A stretch of 64,000 bases of DNA from Brachypterus glaber (lineage: Eukaryota > Arthropoda > Insecta > Coleoptera > Kateretidae), in contig OY294046.1 of the NCBI GenBank assembly GCA_958510825.1, forward strand, positions 50,573,794 to 50,637,793. The letters are read 5' to 3'. The translations under genes and the position numbers were made by a program. Of this stretch, positions 24,901-39,900 are shown one piece after another (the first letter of the stretch is position 1; every line of letters starts with the position of its first letter). The notes below the pieces were generated by a model. The model had not been told where the DNA came from, made no database searches, and saw nothing but the letters and a program-made list of their open reading frames with translations.

Positions 24901-27900
24901 AGCCGAAATCGCGAATTTGTCCCTGCCCTCTAAAATCGCTTGGTTCGTCTCGTGTAACGTAAGGTCAGGGAAGCTCGAAGATCGACGAAATTTAAGACTA
25001 GATCTGCCCTAGATAGACCAAAAGCCGCAAAATTCCAACAATTTTTGGTTAAATTGTAAAAAGTAAAAAAAAATAATTTACACAAAGTGCAACAAGAATT
25101 CTGTACACCGATAAAACAGTTTATTTGTGGGTACAAAATATTTAGTCGGATATGGCCAATTGAATTATTTGGTTGTGAGTAATAAATTTTTTTCACCACC
25201 AGCCTAAAAGCGCATCTTTATTACTGTTCTTTTCATTGGTAGAAATATTATTTCTCTACCTATGACGTCAGAGGTTCTAAAAATAATGATATTGCACCAT
25301 GGTTAATAATGAATTTTTATTCAGCTGTTTTGGCATATGACGTTTCACTTAATTATTAAATCACATTGCTATTTACTAGTGTCTTTAGGCACCAAATTTA
25401 TTTATTGCATGATAAATTAAAAAATATTAACTAAATTAGTACCTATAAAACATGTTTTACAAAAAACACTTCGAAAAGTGAAAATCATTGGTCCATCATA
25501 TTCAATCATAGATTATACAACCCATATATTACCGTAAGGATCATATATTACTAGAGGTACAACCCCCATATATTGATTTTTGAGGCAATAGATTCTCCCT
25601 CACAGTTTTCGCCTGTCCCCTTATTTCTGGGGGAGTACCAGAATCATCACTTTGCATTTTACTTTCCATTTTTATATATTTTATTACACTTAACACGGAA
25701 ACACTTTCTAACTTAATAATTTTAGCAGATCACCAGAAAATTTCTGCCAGAAATGTCAAGTTATTCATTTGTTTTTTTAATGGCCGCGAACGGCTAGCGT
25801 GATATTTTAAATTTATAAGCTTTTTCATTAAATTTTAGTAAAATAAATAAATAAATAAATAGCTAATTAATTGTACTGGTAGTGAAAAAAATGCTATATT
25901 TTCCACGTGAGTGAAGATTTAACATTTTAGACCGCGTCTTGCGGGCTTCGCGCTAGCGCGCTCATCCCGCAATTTGACGCAGGTCAAAAATATTAAACTT
26001 CTCTCACTTGGTAAATAATATACTATTATTTCTGTCAAGTTGTATATTTCATTGATCCAAAAGTTGAATATTTTATGGATTCAAAATACAAAAGTTACAT
26101 ATTTCACAAAAAAAAAGTTGCATATGGCAAGGATTAAAACAAACATCTAAAAGTTGGATATTTCACGAAAAGGTGAGAACTTTTTTTTTAGCCATAAAAA
26201 TTTTGGTTAGGGGCAAAATTCTTTTTACTGGTACAAATTTTCAAATTTTTACGGTCAAAGATTTTTTGTAGGTGAGGACCTTTTTTAGTCATTGACTTTT
26301 TTGTGGAGGAAAAAAGTTGTAATTTTTGACCTTCTCCCTATTTTTTCTACGAGCGTGCGGAAAGAAAGCCTTTTTCGCACGCATAAATATTGTTTAATTT
26401 CTTAATTGCGTAGTAGTATTCTTGTTATATTTATTCATAATATTATAAAAATGTTTTAATTTTTTACCTGTTAATTGATTTTCTTATTGAAAAATTATAA
26501 AAATAACATTTATTTCGATTTATTTTATAAAATATAAAAGGATATTTTATTTTAACCCTGGTCGTAGGAAAAGTATTGTTCCTAACGCATGCGTAAAGAG
26601 GCTTTTCCGCGCTTGTTAGGGGTTGAGGCAACTAGATTGTTTTCTGTGACTGAAATAAAGGAGACTACCGATATCCCTATTATAGGGGAGTGGCCTGTAG
26701 GAGGATAAGCACCACCTTGTGGTGAATTGAACTGCACTTTAAACTGATTAGTATGCATTTAATTTGAGTTCCATAGGATGATGGGAACATCATTGAAATG
26801 GGGTCTAAATTCAATGTACTGACGACTTTTTTAATCGAAACAGGTTAAAGATAAGTTACAATGTTAAAACCACTGATGGTTTTAGATGGGTCATCATGTG
26901 AGCTTTCAAGAGACATGAAGAAAACTGCGGGGAAACGCTTATTTTAAAAATATTTACACACTATATTTAGGCCTTACATCCCATGCATGTCGGAACTAAG
27001 CGTTTCCGCACAGATTGCTTTGTGTCTGAAAGACATGATCCATCTAAAACCATCAGTGGTTTTAAAATTGTAAATTATCTTCAATAGGCCAATCTTGGTA
27101 GTGTCCTTTGCCATATAAAATATATAGTTACCTAGTGAAATATTAAAAAAAAAATTGTAATATTATAAAAAAATGTAAATTTATCAGCAGCTAAATTAGG
27201 TAGGTATGTCAATAGCTAACAAATGTGGAAAAAGGCTCTTTTCTAAACTAGATAGCATCCGAGTGCGGAAAAGCCTTTTTACGCATGCGCTATTAACAAT
27301 ATTTTTTCTACGAGTGGAGTTAAAAATAAAATATGGTTTTATACCTACTTTATGAAATAAATTTTATTTTTATAATATTTTCAATAAAAAAATTAATTAA
27401 CAGTTAAGAATATAAACATTTATATAATTTTTTGAATAAATTTAACCAAAATAACACTACGCAATTAAGAAATTAAACAATTTTAACAATTATTATAAAA
27501 AAAACTAACACTACTACTTTTTTATGAAATAAAATATATTATTCCGCACGCTCGTAGAAAAATATTATTTACGTCCTTTACTCTACTTTATTTAGAGATT
27601 TTGCATTCGTCAAACGCCAGTTTAAAAAAATCCTTGATTTTGACGAACGTTGCCGAATTATAAAAATTAATCTTTCGAGATTCATCGAAAAAATTATCGT
27701 ATAGCGAAAAATCCTTGACTCGGCACAAGGTTGCCAAAATACAAAATTTATACATGAGGCGCGATATAGAAAAATAAACCTTGACAATAAAACCGATCTA
27801 GGTGACCGAAATATGAAGTTTGGAGGACCTCGACCGAGAATAAGGCTAAATTTTTAGCCTTGTCCTCAACGAATATCAAGGGTAAAAAATTTAGCCTTAT

Positions 27901-30900
27901 GCTGGGTCGAGGTCCCCCAAACTTCATATTTCGTCACCTCGATCGATAAACTAGTAAAATAATTATTATAAACATGGGTCGGATCGAAGTAGACATTACC
28001 GGGGGCATGCAAAAAATAGAATTTTAAAAGCTCTTAAATGTCAAAATGGAAAAGCACTATTTTTTTTTGAAAATTGTTTCTCTTTTCAAAAAACGAATAG
28101 TTAATACAAAAATATTGTTTTTTTATTAATTATTCGTTTTTTTAAAAAAGGGAAACAATTTTCAAAAAAAAAATTAAAGTCTTTCTCTATGAGTCATGTA
28201 CCATGACCAAGTGACTCACTGAGTATTAACAGCGTCGACATGACATTCCGCTTGGTAAACAATAGTTTAAAGTGCCTATTTACTTGAAAAAAGAGTTTTT
28301 TAAAATTCTAATTTTTGCATGCCGCCGGTAATGGCTGGCTACTTCGATCCTACCCGTGATTATAAATTATAATTTTCGTGTTCCAGTTTCTGTTATGAAA
28401 AGAATACGGTTTTTGTTGTTTAAAAATTAGGCTTAAGCCTAATTTTAAAATCAAACTAGTATATCTCTGCACTCAAAATCAGAGATAAAAAGGCGGTGAG
28501 AAATATAAAAAAAATGATTTAGATTATGTTATGAACTATTTAATAACCTTTGGTTATTTTTCTTATCTATATTTTTTTAAATTCTCATTTTTCTCAAAGA
28601 ATAAATCTTCTTAATTTTAATTTTTATCTGGTTGGGAGACGTCCATAAAGTATTTCAGTTTTTTTTTTTTTAATATTGACCAGGGACGATCCTTGGTTTT
28701 TGTCGTGGAGGGGTGTGAAGGTAAAATTTACAGACTGAAAAAATTTCGACGACTAAAAAAAAAGCTCCCCGCTGTCAAAAATCAAAAGGGGTTCGTTTGG
28801 AAAGCTTAAATCCAAATTTGCACCCCTGTGCAATTTTTTTGCATAGTTATGTGCAAAAGCGATTTTTTTTGCTTTTGGTTTATATCTCGGCTTCTATTTG
28901 TCACTCAACAAAAAATTAACATAATATTTGTTAGTTATTGAATTCTCTACAATTTATGTAAATAACTTTTTTTTGTTTAAACAATCAGAAAAAAAGTTAC
29001 GAAGCGTTAAAAATTTGCAAAAGGTGAAAATTAGAAAAAAATCGGTTATTCGAAAAAAACTGGAAAACTAATCATTTTTTGAATATTATTTCATCAACTT
29101 TAACGCTTTGTAACTTTTTTTCTGATTGTTTAAACAAAAAATGCTTTTTCCATAAATTGTAGAGAATTCAATAACGAACAAATATAATGCTCACCGAGGG
29201 GTCCCGCAATAATGAAGGAGACGACGCACTTGGCCAGGAAGTCTGGGAAGTCTGTAGGAAGTCTCAGGAAGTCCGGGAAGTTTTTGAGAAGTCTCAGGAA
29301 GTCTAGGAAGTCACTAGGAAATCTCAGAAAGTCCGGGAAGTCTTTGAGAAGTCTGGGAAGTCTCAGGAAGTCTGGGAAGTCTTTAGTCGTTATTTTAATA
29401 AAAATACTTGGAAAACACGGTGTAATTTATCCCCTCCACACGCGCCGTGTAAGTGGCGTGGTTTTCGGCATATCGGCAGCACACTTCTTTTTTCTATTTC
29501 GCGAGAAAGTGATCGATTTTTAAAAATTAAGGTGAAAGTTGTTAAATTTTTAAGGAAGTCAACTCTTTGCTGGCTGTTCTATGAAAAAAAAAACACGCTT
29601 ATCAACTGACAGAATTTTAAGAGTCAGAGGAATGTCATCTGTTAAAAAAAAGCAAAAATCACAGTTAATAGAAACAAAAAATGTGACCAAACATCGAACG
29701 CAAAAATGTACAAAAAACAATAATTTATAAAAAAAGGAAAGTAGAACATCTTTTAGAAGATGACATTCCCCTTATTCAGTTAAAGGTACGTTTACTGACA
29801 GAAAAAAATATAGGTACTCTTTCAGATGACATTCCACTTGCAAAATTATCAGACAACCACAACAAAAAAATAAAAACAAAGAAAAAACCCCACCTAAACC
29901 CTTTATGAACGAATTCATTGGGTTTGTTTTTTTGTCGAAAATCTCAGTTCTAAACTGGTTCGGAACTGGTGAAGTTGCAACTGGGCAGTGCTCAATGGCA
30001 ACTGCGCAAGTTCCGAACCTATTCAGAACTGCTATTTTCGGAAAACAATATAAACCTAAATAAACTGATTGTTTCATGTTTTTACTTAGTCACAGAATGA
30101 TCATCATACCTCGGGCAAAAGCGGGCATAAATTCAGCACTGCAGTGCATTGATAAGAAGCAGCTGCAAGACGGCTGACCCCACTCCACAAGAACGCAACG
30201 CTAGTAAATCTATGATAAAAGTTTTAAAAAGATGACAAAAGATTAATAATAATAGCTCGCAATTGCCCGGGCACTGTAAATTATTTTCCGTGATAATTAT
30301 GATAATTATAATTATTATTATTAAATTAGGTCCTTATAAAATAATCTGATCCGAAAAATAACTTTAACAATGAATCCCTGAATAAAAAATTAGCGGGCTA
30401 AATTTAAAAATCACGCATGCGTAGAATTGCAAAAAGTTGTTAGAAGTCTTTAGGAAATCACTATAAATCTTTGTGAAGTCGGAGGAAGTCTCAGGAAGTC
30501 TCAGGAAATTTCAGGAAGTCGTAAGAAGTCTTAGGAAATCTCAGGAAGTCGTAAGAAGTCTTAGGAAATCTTTGAGAAGTTCGGGAAGTTTTTGAAAATT
30601 ATAGGAAGTCTTAGGAAATCTTTCGAAATATTGCAAAAGACTTCCGATTTTGAAGGAGACGACGCACCCAAAACCTATTGCGGGATCCCTCGGTGCTCAC
30701 TTTTTGTTGAGCGACGAATAGAAGCCGAGATATGTACCAAAAACAAAAAAATGCGTTTCTGAACATAACTATGCAAAAAAATCTTACAGGTGTGCAAATT
30801 TGGATTTAAGCTTTTTATGCAAAAAAAAAAACGAAGAGTGTGCCTTTCATTGCAAGGTGAGGCCCTTTCACACGAGCATTCGACTGGCGGTGAAGCCAAC

Positions 30901-33900
30901 ATTATAAAAGAAAAAAGTCCATCCTTAATATATTCTGACGTATCCTAACACTGTAAGAAAGTATTTCTTGTTTGAAACCACAAAAGTGCTTAAAACTTGG
31001 TTAACCACTAAACAATAATGTCACATTAAATAATGGGGTAGTTGAAAAATTTCACAGCGTAGCAAATTTGATGAAATTACCGTCAAAACTTATGAACGAT
31101 TTTATTTATTTTACCAAAAAATTTAATTTTGTGGATAATTTGCTTATTAGTAATAATTTATTACATAAGTAAAATATATATCTTTGAATTCTTTATCACT
31201 ATTCTCTCAAAAGTTATCCTAGTTTTAGCAAAAGTAGGTGATTTTCTCATTTTACCCAGCAAAATTGCAATAACTTTATAAAAATTTAAATTTCTTATAG
31301 ACGACTCATATTTTAAAGGTCTATGATTTTTTGTTCTTGAGCTGTATGAATAAAACTTTTTTAAAAAACTTTAAATTCATTGTCGTCAATTGTTATGATT
31401 TAAGTTAATTTGACTTTTCTAAAAGTTTTTACTCATGGAGAACAAAATACCGTTGTAATTTCGAATCTCCTATACTGCCGAGCTATGAAAGACCCTCGTA
31501 TCTCTATTTGTAGCATACCAGCGTTTTTAAAATATTACACCAAGTTGACGTGAAAACGTTTCTATGCGTTAAATGGAGATACGGGGGTTTTTCACAGGCA
31601 GTATTTCTGTAACTGTATCAACCAACTCTCCACACAAAGATGTTTTTTTTTTCACATAAAACCCCTAAAAGATACGTTGCATGCACTGAAAATATTACCA
31701 GTTTTTCTTAAAAAACAGGTTTTGAATTGGTGGCAATCTAGTTTTTGCCTTAAATGAAATAGCACTACTTCCCCCATTTTGTACTTTAATAAATAAAATT
31801 TATTAATCAAATGCATTCTTTATTAAGTACATGCACCATGCTTAGGATTATTATATTTATTCTGTCAATATTTTCATAAATAAATTGAATATATTTTACT
31901 TATATCCTTAAGGGTTTATCATTATCCTATGGGGTAGGCCTAGTTTGAATGTCCTACATCTAAATTATCACGGTCCTATCCACCCCATATATTTTATATT
32001 GTTATTCTACGCCACCCCATATTACAATAATGGGTATGGTGTCAAGAAAATATATAGTTTTGCACATACGTGGTTTAATCACTACGACACGTGCGGTTTT
32101 CTCAAATAAGGTTTTGCTGATAATTATCTCTAATTAAGATCAGAGATAACGTAAATGGGGTAAAAATATCGTTTAAATAATTTAAAACGGACGTTATTTA
32201 ACATGTGTTGAGATAGGACAGTTAAGCAATTAGTTTTAAAGAAATTTGAATATCGTCGTTAGAGCATTGTTGTCATATGATGTTACAATGGAGCTCTCTA
32301 CAACTAGAATTATGAAACAAAAGACGTCTACCCTATATCTATCTCATTTGTGCTACACTTTCCAGCCAACCAAATAAATACTGTATTTGTTTTTCATACA
32401 ACAATTACAGTATTTATTTGGTTGGCCGGAAAGTGTAGCAGTGAGCGGCACGAACGAACATAGCTAATGTGAATCTGTAGAATAAGATTATTCTACTAAA
32501 ATTTAGATGGCGCCAGTAATTTCTTTAATAAAAATAATATAGTTACACTTTTCGCCCGGCCAAGTAAATATTGTATTTGTTCAACAAAGATCAAATACAG
32601 AATTTGTTTGGTTGGGTGGAAGTGGGAGTGTATGTATGTCTTCTATCCTTTTTGGGTAGAACTTTTGTCCCTGTCTAATCTAACGAGAGAAATCTCCATT
32701 GAAAAACTATGCTTGCATACCAAATTTTAGGTTAGTTGAACATTTTTTGACACCAGCCAACTCAGTTATAATAATGAGGTATTTATATTGTTTAATTTCT
32801 AACATTGTTTTTGAATGAAGATCCGTGCTCTTCATTCAAGGACATTGACTTTAGTTCAGAGAAATGCTAGCCTTGCAACAAACAAAAATACTCAGAAAAT
32901 TGCAAACAGAAAAACTCAGTTTTTTTTTGCATACTTAGCACGTATTGCAGTATCACTGATTCTTCTTCATTCAAGGACATTGACTTTAGTTCAGAGAAAT
33001 GCTAGGTTTGGACAGAAAAACTCAGTTTTTTTTGCATACTTAGCACGTATTGCAATATCACTGATTCCTTCTCCTCTGTCAAAATTTCCCTTATGATTTT
33101 TCAAATTCTAGAACCTTCAATGTAAGTTCTTACTAAAAACAAAAATCCAAAATAGTTGAGAAAGGCTATTTAATAGTGTTTCGATGACATTTTGTTCAAT
33201 TTTCGTAAAAGCAGAAGTGCATGATTCATGTATACCTAATACCCAAACAAAAGTTCGACATTACAAACAAAAATCGAGTGAACCTAATTATTATTTCTCT
33301 TTTCATGTTGGGGGAACTAGCAATAGTACTATAGTAAATTTTATTACCGATAAACTGAATTTTAATGTGAGATATTTTGTGCAGATTTTTTGAATACTGG
33401 TTTATCGCATTAAGTTATACACCTACTATGAGATAATAGGGCCAAAATGGCCATATGCCGTCTAGATTCACAGGGAGATACCATAGAAGTCATGGTTGAG
33501 AATCTATATAACTTTTGTGGGATATTTAATACCTTCGTATATCCGTACCGTCAGTGGACTGTATTAGAATTCATTTACCGGGGGCTTGCTAAAGTTAGTA
33601 TTTTATAATAGTAGAAGTGCACTGAAAATGGTTTGCGTCCAGGTGTGTACACTATTTTTCCTACACCTAAACATCCAAAACACGCAAAAATTGTCTAAAA
33701 ATTAATTTTTAATTTGAGGTTATGTGTTTGACGTTTACTCATTCTCTGACAGCAGATATGTCACATCAGCTGATTTTCACTTCCCGACCGCTGTCATGGC
33801 AACGGGTGGAAAATAGCACTATATACTAAGTAGGTAGTAGGAAAATACTATTTTAAAATTAAATCGGTACTTTAAAGGATACGAGAAAGGATATTTTACT

Positions 33901-36900
33901 CACCAGACCATCATGTCGACGCCATTACATAGTGCGGTATCTAAAGATACTGAATTCTCCTATGAGAACTATCTGCTCTATTCTTGACCATTCGCAAAAA
34001 TATTTCGCATGCGCAGTTACTGTGATACGACCAATCACATATGGTGAAGCTGGAGCTAAAGTGGTCTAACTAACATTTTTGGCGAAAATGAGTTACGGCT
34101 ATATTTCAATACTAGACATTGTATGTATATTTATAGTTTAAACGCATTTTAGGTCTATAAACCTGCCCAAACCCCTGAATTTAAACGATAACATTTAGGA
34201 ACTCTACATTAATTTATTTTTTAAATTTGTTAAAAACGGTTTAACTCATTGTATTTTAAATATGTATTTTCCTATTTCTAAATAATATTTGCAAAAAATA
34301 TATATAAGCGAGCTTTATATAATATAATAAAATTATTTTTGGGTGTACCCAAGTATTACGCAACACTTTTTGGGGTATACTAAATAAGCCTGTTTTTTAC
34401 AAAAAAAAGGGTCACAATATGAATAATTTTAGCTAAAAACGCACAAGAAACGTAGTATAATATATAAAAAGACCCACCAAATAAGATTATAATTAATTTA
34501 ATGTAATTTTAAAGCCATTTCACACATAAATTTTAGAAATTGCTATTTTTGCCAAAAGTGAAAAAGCTAAAGTGGTCTAACTAACATTGTTTCCAACACT
34601 CGTTATTTCCCAAAAAAAGCAACTATTGCAACAATTATGCGTGAAATAGTGTAGTACTACCTTTAAACTATACTATAAAATTATTTTTGGGTGTGTCCAA
34701 GTATTACGTAACACGTTTTAGGGTATACTAAATGAGCCTGTTTTTACAAAAAAAAAAAACATTTTTTTGTAAAAAATAGCCTTATTAGGTATACCCCAAA
34801 AAGTGTTACGTAATACTTGGACCCACCCAAAAATAATTTTATAGTATAGTATAAAGGTACTACAGCATTTAATACATAGTTGTTTCAATAGTTGTTTTTT
34901 GTTTGGGAAATAACGAGTGTTGAAAACATTGTTAGTTAGACCACTTTAGCTATTTCACTTTTGGCAGAAATAGCAGTTTCTAAAATTTATGTGTGAAATA
35001 GCTTAAAAGTGGCATAAAACTAATTAAAATCTTATTTGGTGGGTCTTTTATCTTCTATACAACATTTTTTGTGCATTTTTAGCTAAAATTTTTCATATTG
35101 TGTCCTTTTTTTTGTAAAAACAGGCTCATTTAGTATACCCTAAAAAGTGTTACGTAATACTTGGACACACCCAAAAATAATTTTATAGTATAGTTTAAAG
35201 GTAGTACTACACTATTTCATGTATAACTGTTGCAATAGTTGGTTTTGTTTGGGAAATAACGAGTGTCGAAAACAATGTTAGTTAGACCACTTTAGCTTTT
35301 TTACTTTTGGCGAAAATAGAAATTTCTAAAATTTATGTATGAAATAGCTTTAAAATGGCATTAAAATAATTAAAATTATATTATATGGTTAGGTTTGAGT
35401 ATTAATTTACACCTACTGTGCCAACTTACCCAAAAAAAATTAAACTTTTGTGTGAAAAGAGACTATGAGTTTTTTCCTGAAAAGTGTCGCGTAATAATTG
35501 CAGGCACCCAAAACTAAAGTTATTTTAATGAGATAAGTTTTTTTATATTTTATGCTAACATATGCCCAAAAAGTTTAGTTTTAAAGGTTAAAGTGATTAA
35601 ATTTTAAGTCGAAAGCAACAGCGAATGTGATTTGTTTTTGCGAATGGTCAATAATATAGAGCTGTCTCAGCAAAAAAATTCGACTCGTGCAAAATTAGTT
35701 TTTTTGTACCCTGTATGTTGACATGGTGGCCAGCATCGTAAAATTTCAAAGCTCATTTTTTTACTTGACTGGAATCTAATTAGGAAATCAGACAGTTAAT
35801 TTTAAAAGTTATACTACAGGGTGCGCCACTTAAAACTGCCTGTAATTCCGTTATTTTTGAAGTTATATGACAGTGCAAGGCGTCGATTTATAGACAATTT
35901 AATTCTCTTTCTAATAGTTAATTACTTTTTTGAAAATATTTTCACTGTAAAATGTTTTGGAAGAAACAAAGTGATTTTCTTTAAATATTTTTTTTCTTAA
36001 AGCTTTCAAAATATCTTTATAGATGCCTAAATACATAGTTTTGTTGCCTTTAATTTGATGTATGAAACATTAGAATATGACCATTTTTTCAACAAATTTA
36101 AAAAATCTCGATTTTTTAATATTATAGTTTTTGCGTCCGTCCTGTGTTACAGCCTGTTCCAGAACTCGCGTACCGAAATTTGAGGGTATATTAAAAACAC
36201 TCGGGAAAATATGAAAAAAATCCACCTTCGTTCAATTCAAAAATAAGAACGCTTTAACTGGACCAATACTGTTGCTGATATTAAATTACCTTTAAAAGTT
36301 GAATTTGTAGCTATGGAAGCAAATTTAATTATTGCAGGTACATATTCTGTAGGTTGACATGGTGATTAATGTGACGTAAATATTTATTGTCAAAAAACCA
36401 CCGCCGGATGGAGTGACCCTATAAAAATAGAATATTTGATAGCCTCTGTAGGTTTTGTCAAAATATAATAACCTAAAAAGATACTAAAGTTGAAAGTCTT
36501 AAGCAATGCAGCAACAGGATTGGTCAGATTAAATAGCTCCCTTTTTAATTAGTATTGAAGATGGATTTTTTTTGAAATTTTTTTTATTTTTTCCAGAGGG
36601 TTTTTAATATACCCTAAAATTTCTGTACGCGAGTTCTGGAACAGGCTGTATTTCAAGTTATGCCTTTTTCACCCCCAACTGATTGAATATTGAAGTACCT
36701 AAAAAACAAAGTTTATGAATTACAAACCCAAAAACTAATGGAAAGTTTCTGCCAAAAAAAATCTACCTAAAAAAACACATTTTTTTTTCTTACTTTTACA
36801 CTCTAACTTTGTTAACTTTATCTATTTTATTTTTTCTTCGTCTATGTATAATTTTTGTAATTTTGGGCTTTATAGGAGCAATCCTCTGCCTTTATCTTTA

Positions 36901-36901
36901 T

Positions 36902-36933
<32 letters not shown>

Positions 36934-39900
36934 GTTCACATAAAATAAAACTTTATGTGACCTTATGTATGCTTTTTGGGTTTGTAATTGATACTCCTAG
37001 TACTTCACTAATCAGTTGGTTGTGGTGAAAAGGGCATAACCTAAAACAACGCAAGGCGGACGCGAAAACTAGAATATTAAAAAAATTACGTTTTTTCAAA
37101 TTTATGAATAAATACTTAATCATATCCTAATGTCTCATACATAAAATTAAAGGCAATAAAATTCCCTATTTAGGCATCTATAAAGATTTTTTAATACTAT
37201 TCTACTTAATTAAGCATCCCCTAAGTCCAGGACTTGTGTGGGCTAGTAGTAGAGGGAACCACCGGCTTTAATTGACTTTCGAACCAATATATCTAGGGAG
37301 TACGCCTTCGCCAAATTTCAATTATTAATTAACTGAAAAAGGCAATAGGCGCCAGTGAGGTTTGAACTCACGATCATTAGATCAGTGTCAGGCTATATCG
37401 ATGGCATTGACCGCTGAGCTAAATCTCCCATAATCTCCCATTAAAAATGTATAAGTTAATTTAAGAACAAAACCTACTGGATACATACTAATTGGGTATT
37501 TTAAAGAGCTGTCATGACCCCAAATCACACTTCTGGCGTTTTGAACCCTCGTCAGAATGCAAATGACACATTTCTGGGTTAACGCGTTTCGTGTTATAGG
37601 TATCTATTGCTCTTTTGTCAACCCTAAAGAACGTCATATATCACGAAGTATGCTATTTGCGTTTTAATGAAAATGCCTCTCGTGTATAAAAATTTTCATA
37701 AGAGTTATGCAATTTTGGCTAAATTGCAGAAAGATTTGGACTTTTGAAACCGAAAATTTAATTTTACTTTGGCACCCAAATGTTTCCTAAAATACAATAA
37801 AAATACCGGGTGATTTTTAAAATTAAGATTTATTTGATAAAAACGAAAGTTTGGTGATTTATATAATTTGACATTGGCTATAAAATGGCGGATTTTTTTT
37901 GTTTCACTTCCGGTTTCGGCGGAAATGACCTCACCTTTTAATTTTTAAATTCAACACCCTGTATATTTTTACTCATTTTGATTTAAAATTAAATTCTGAG
38001 TACAACCATGTATCATTTGTCAATTTTTGAAAGAAAATGTAATTTTTTAATAAATGTTAATAGTAATTTTTTGCCCAAACAATTTGAATAAAGTACAATG
38101 ATATTGGTACCATTGGCGACATAATTAGTTTATACACCCAAAATTTGTACCATTTAAGTCGAACTTGTCACAAAAGTCAAATGATTACTTGACTAAGCCA
38201 CGAATATCTGAAACTAAGTATAGTATACCCTATTTCATTTCATTATTACTAATAATTTATTAGTAAACATTTAGTACTTTTGATCTTTATTGGTGCTAAT
38301 ATAAGTTGTTATGACTTAGGTTGCAATCTTGATATCAATTTTAAAGTTTTTCTTGTCACTGTCAGAAATATATTTTCATATGTATATAATTTTTAAAAAT
38401 GGCTCCAAAAATGTATAATACCAAATAAAGTAATGTAATAAATAAGTGTATAATAAAAAAGTTATAAATAAGTGATAACCATACCCCGGATATTTGGTAT
38501 TGATTACGAGGGTCGCGCAAATGTTACTTATAAAAATAGTTTTTAAATATTAATGGCAAACTTCCTTAACCATCCCGCAATAGTTATTATTCATGGTGTA
38601 ACTTGACGACTATGTTAAAGAGGTTTATTAATATTGACACGGAGAAATAACTATACTTTTAGTATTACAAAAGATTTATAACTATATAAATATCAAAGGT
38701 AAAACAACAAAAAACTATATTATGTATATTTTAGAAAATATTTACATGTAAGTGTTCTAAACCTAAATGTACCCATATTTTTAAACATAATTAATATTAT
38801 TGTTGAAAATAAAAATAAAAAAACCTTTGGTAAATAGTTTTTTCTCTTTGTGGGCTTACTTGGCAACTTTACAACTTCCAATTTTCTATAAACCCTGAGG
38901 TTTTTTTAATTTTCATCGACAGCATGTTACAACTGGTTACTAAATCAAAATAAAACATTTTTGTATGCCATTATTTTGATGATAAGTGCTTTGAAACATT
39001 ACATTTCTAAGACAAGCCTATATCTTTTTCGCACGTTTAACAATAAAGTACCTCACTATTAAATTGCAGCTCGAGAAAAACTTATTTATAATAAATTAAA
39101 AATTTGTGTCATTATACCCAGTAAGTGTCAGCCATTTTAGAATGTTCATAAAAAATTAAACTTCCGCTCGCCCCTCGTAATCAATACCAAATATCCGGGT
39201 ACTAGTGATAACAAATTGTGGCGTATATTTTGACAGCATATAAACTTCCAAGCTTTTTTCCAATCATGATTTAAAATACTGTTGTTAAAAGTTTGCCACA
39301 TTTTTAGGTTACATTTGTAAAAAGCCTTAAAACATAAATGTTATCATATTTTTATTATATTATAAAAAATTTGCAACATAAAAATATAATCTACTTTTTT
39401 AACCCACAAAACTGTTTCTTTTTGAAAACTGTAGTTATTTGTTGCCTTTAGCTCAAAACACATTAAACGAATGAATTTCGAAACTTTTTCGATTACAAAA
39501 ATATACCACTTTTTTTGTAATGGGTGGTCTCTATAGGGAGCACTATGTTATGATATTTACTTATGAAAGGGTTAAAAGCATGAAATGCACAAACCTACAT
39601 TACATTCGGGAATATCGAGGGCTTCAGTGTTGACCATATGTACTATACGCCCCTATGTTATGATGATGTTATGATGCCCTCGATATGGAATGGTGGTCCC
39701 TTATGGACCACTTGCTTGCTTTTCGCATGTCATAAAGTAGCATGCACAATAAGTGGTCTAGAATAGTACTACATCGACTTTTAATATCCTGAACTATCAC
39801 TTAAGGTGAAAATCGTGCAACCGTTCAGTCTACTACGAAGTTGTTCAAGGAGTTGTCCCCGTGCGGTAAATGAAAGCACACTTAGTGTCCTTGTGCGGTA

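Larger units (their letters stand above)
36010..37190. mobile_element. Fold-back element FB5 with a TA-site MITE in one arm
   Basis: The left arm (about 36010-36147 and 36651-36760) pairs with about 36950-37190. Paired blocks include AGATGCCTAAATACATAG and ACCCCCAACTGATTG with their complements. The loop holds an (AAT)n run at 36904-36932. Without the 36150-36648 insertion the arm is continuous. Confidence 0.8.

Noticed and set aside
29212..29523. Frame with SLRKSGKS repeats resembling a basic repeat protein
   Set aside because: It is the GGAAGTCT array of CGAGGGG element 2; the right array does not keep the frame.
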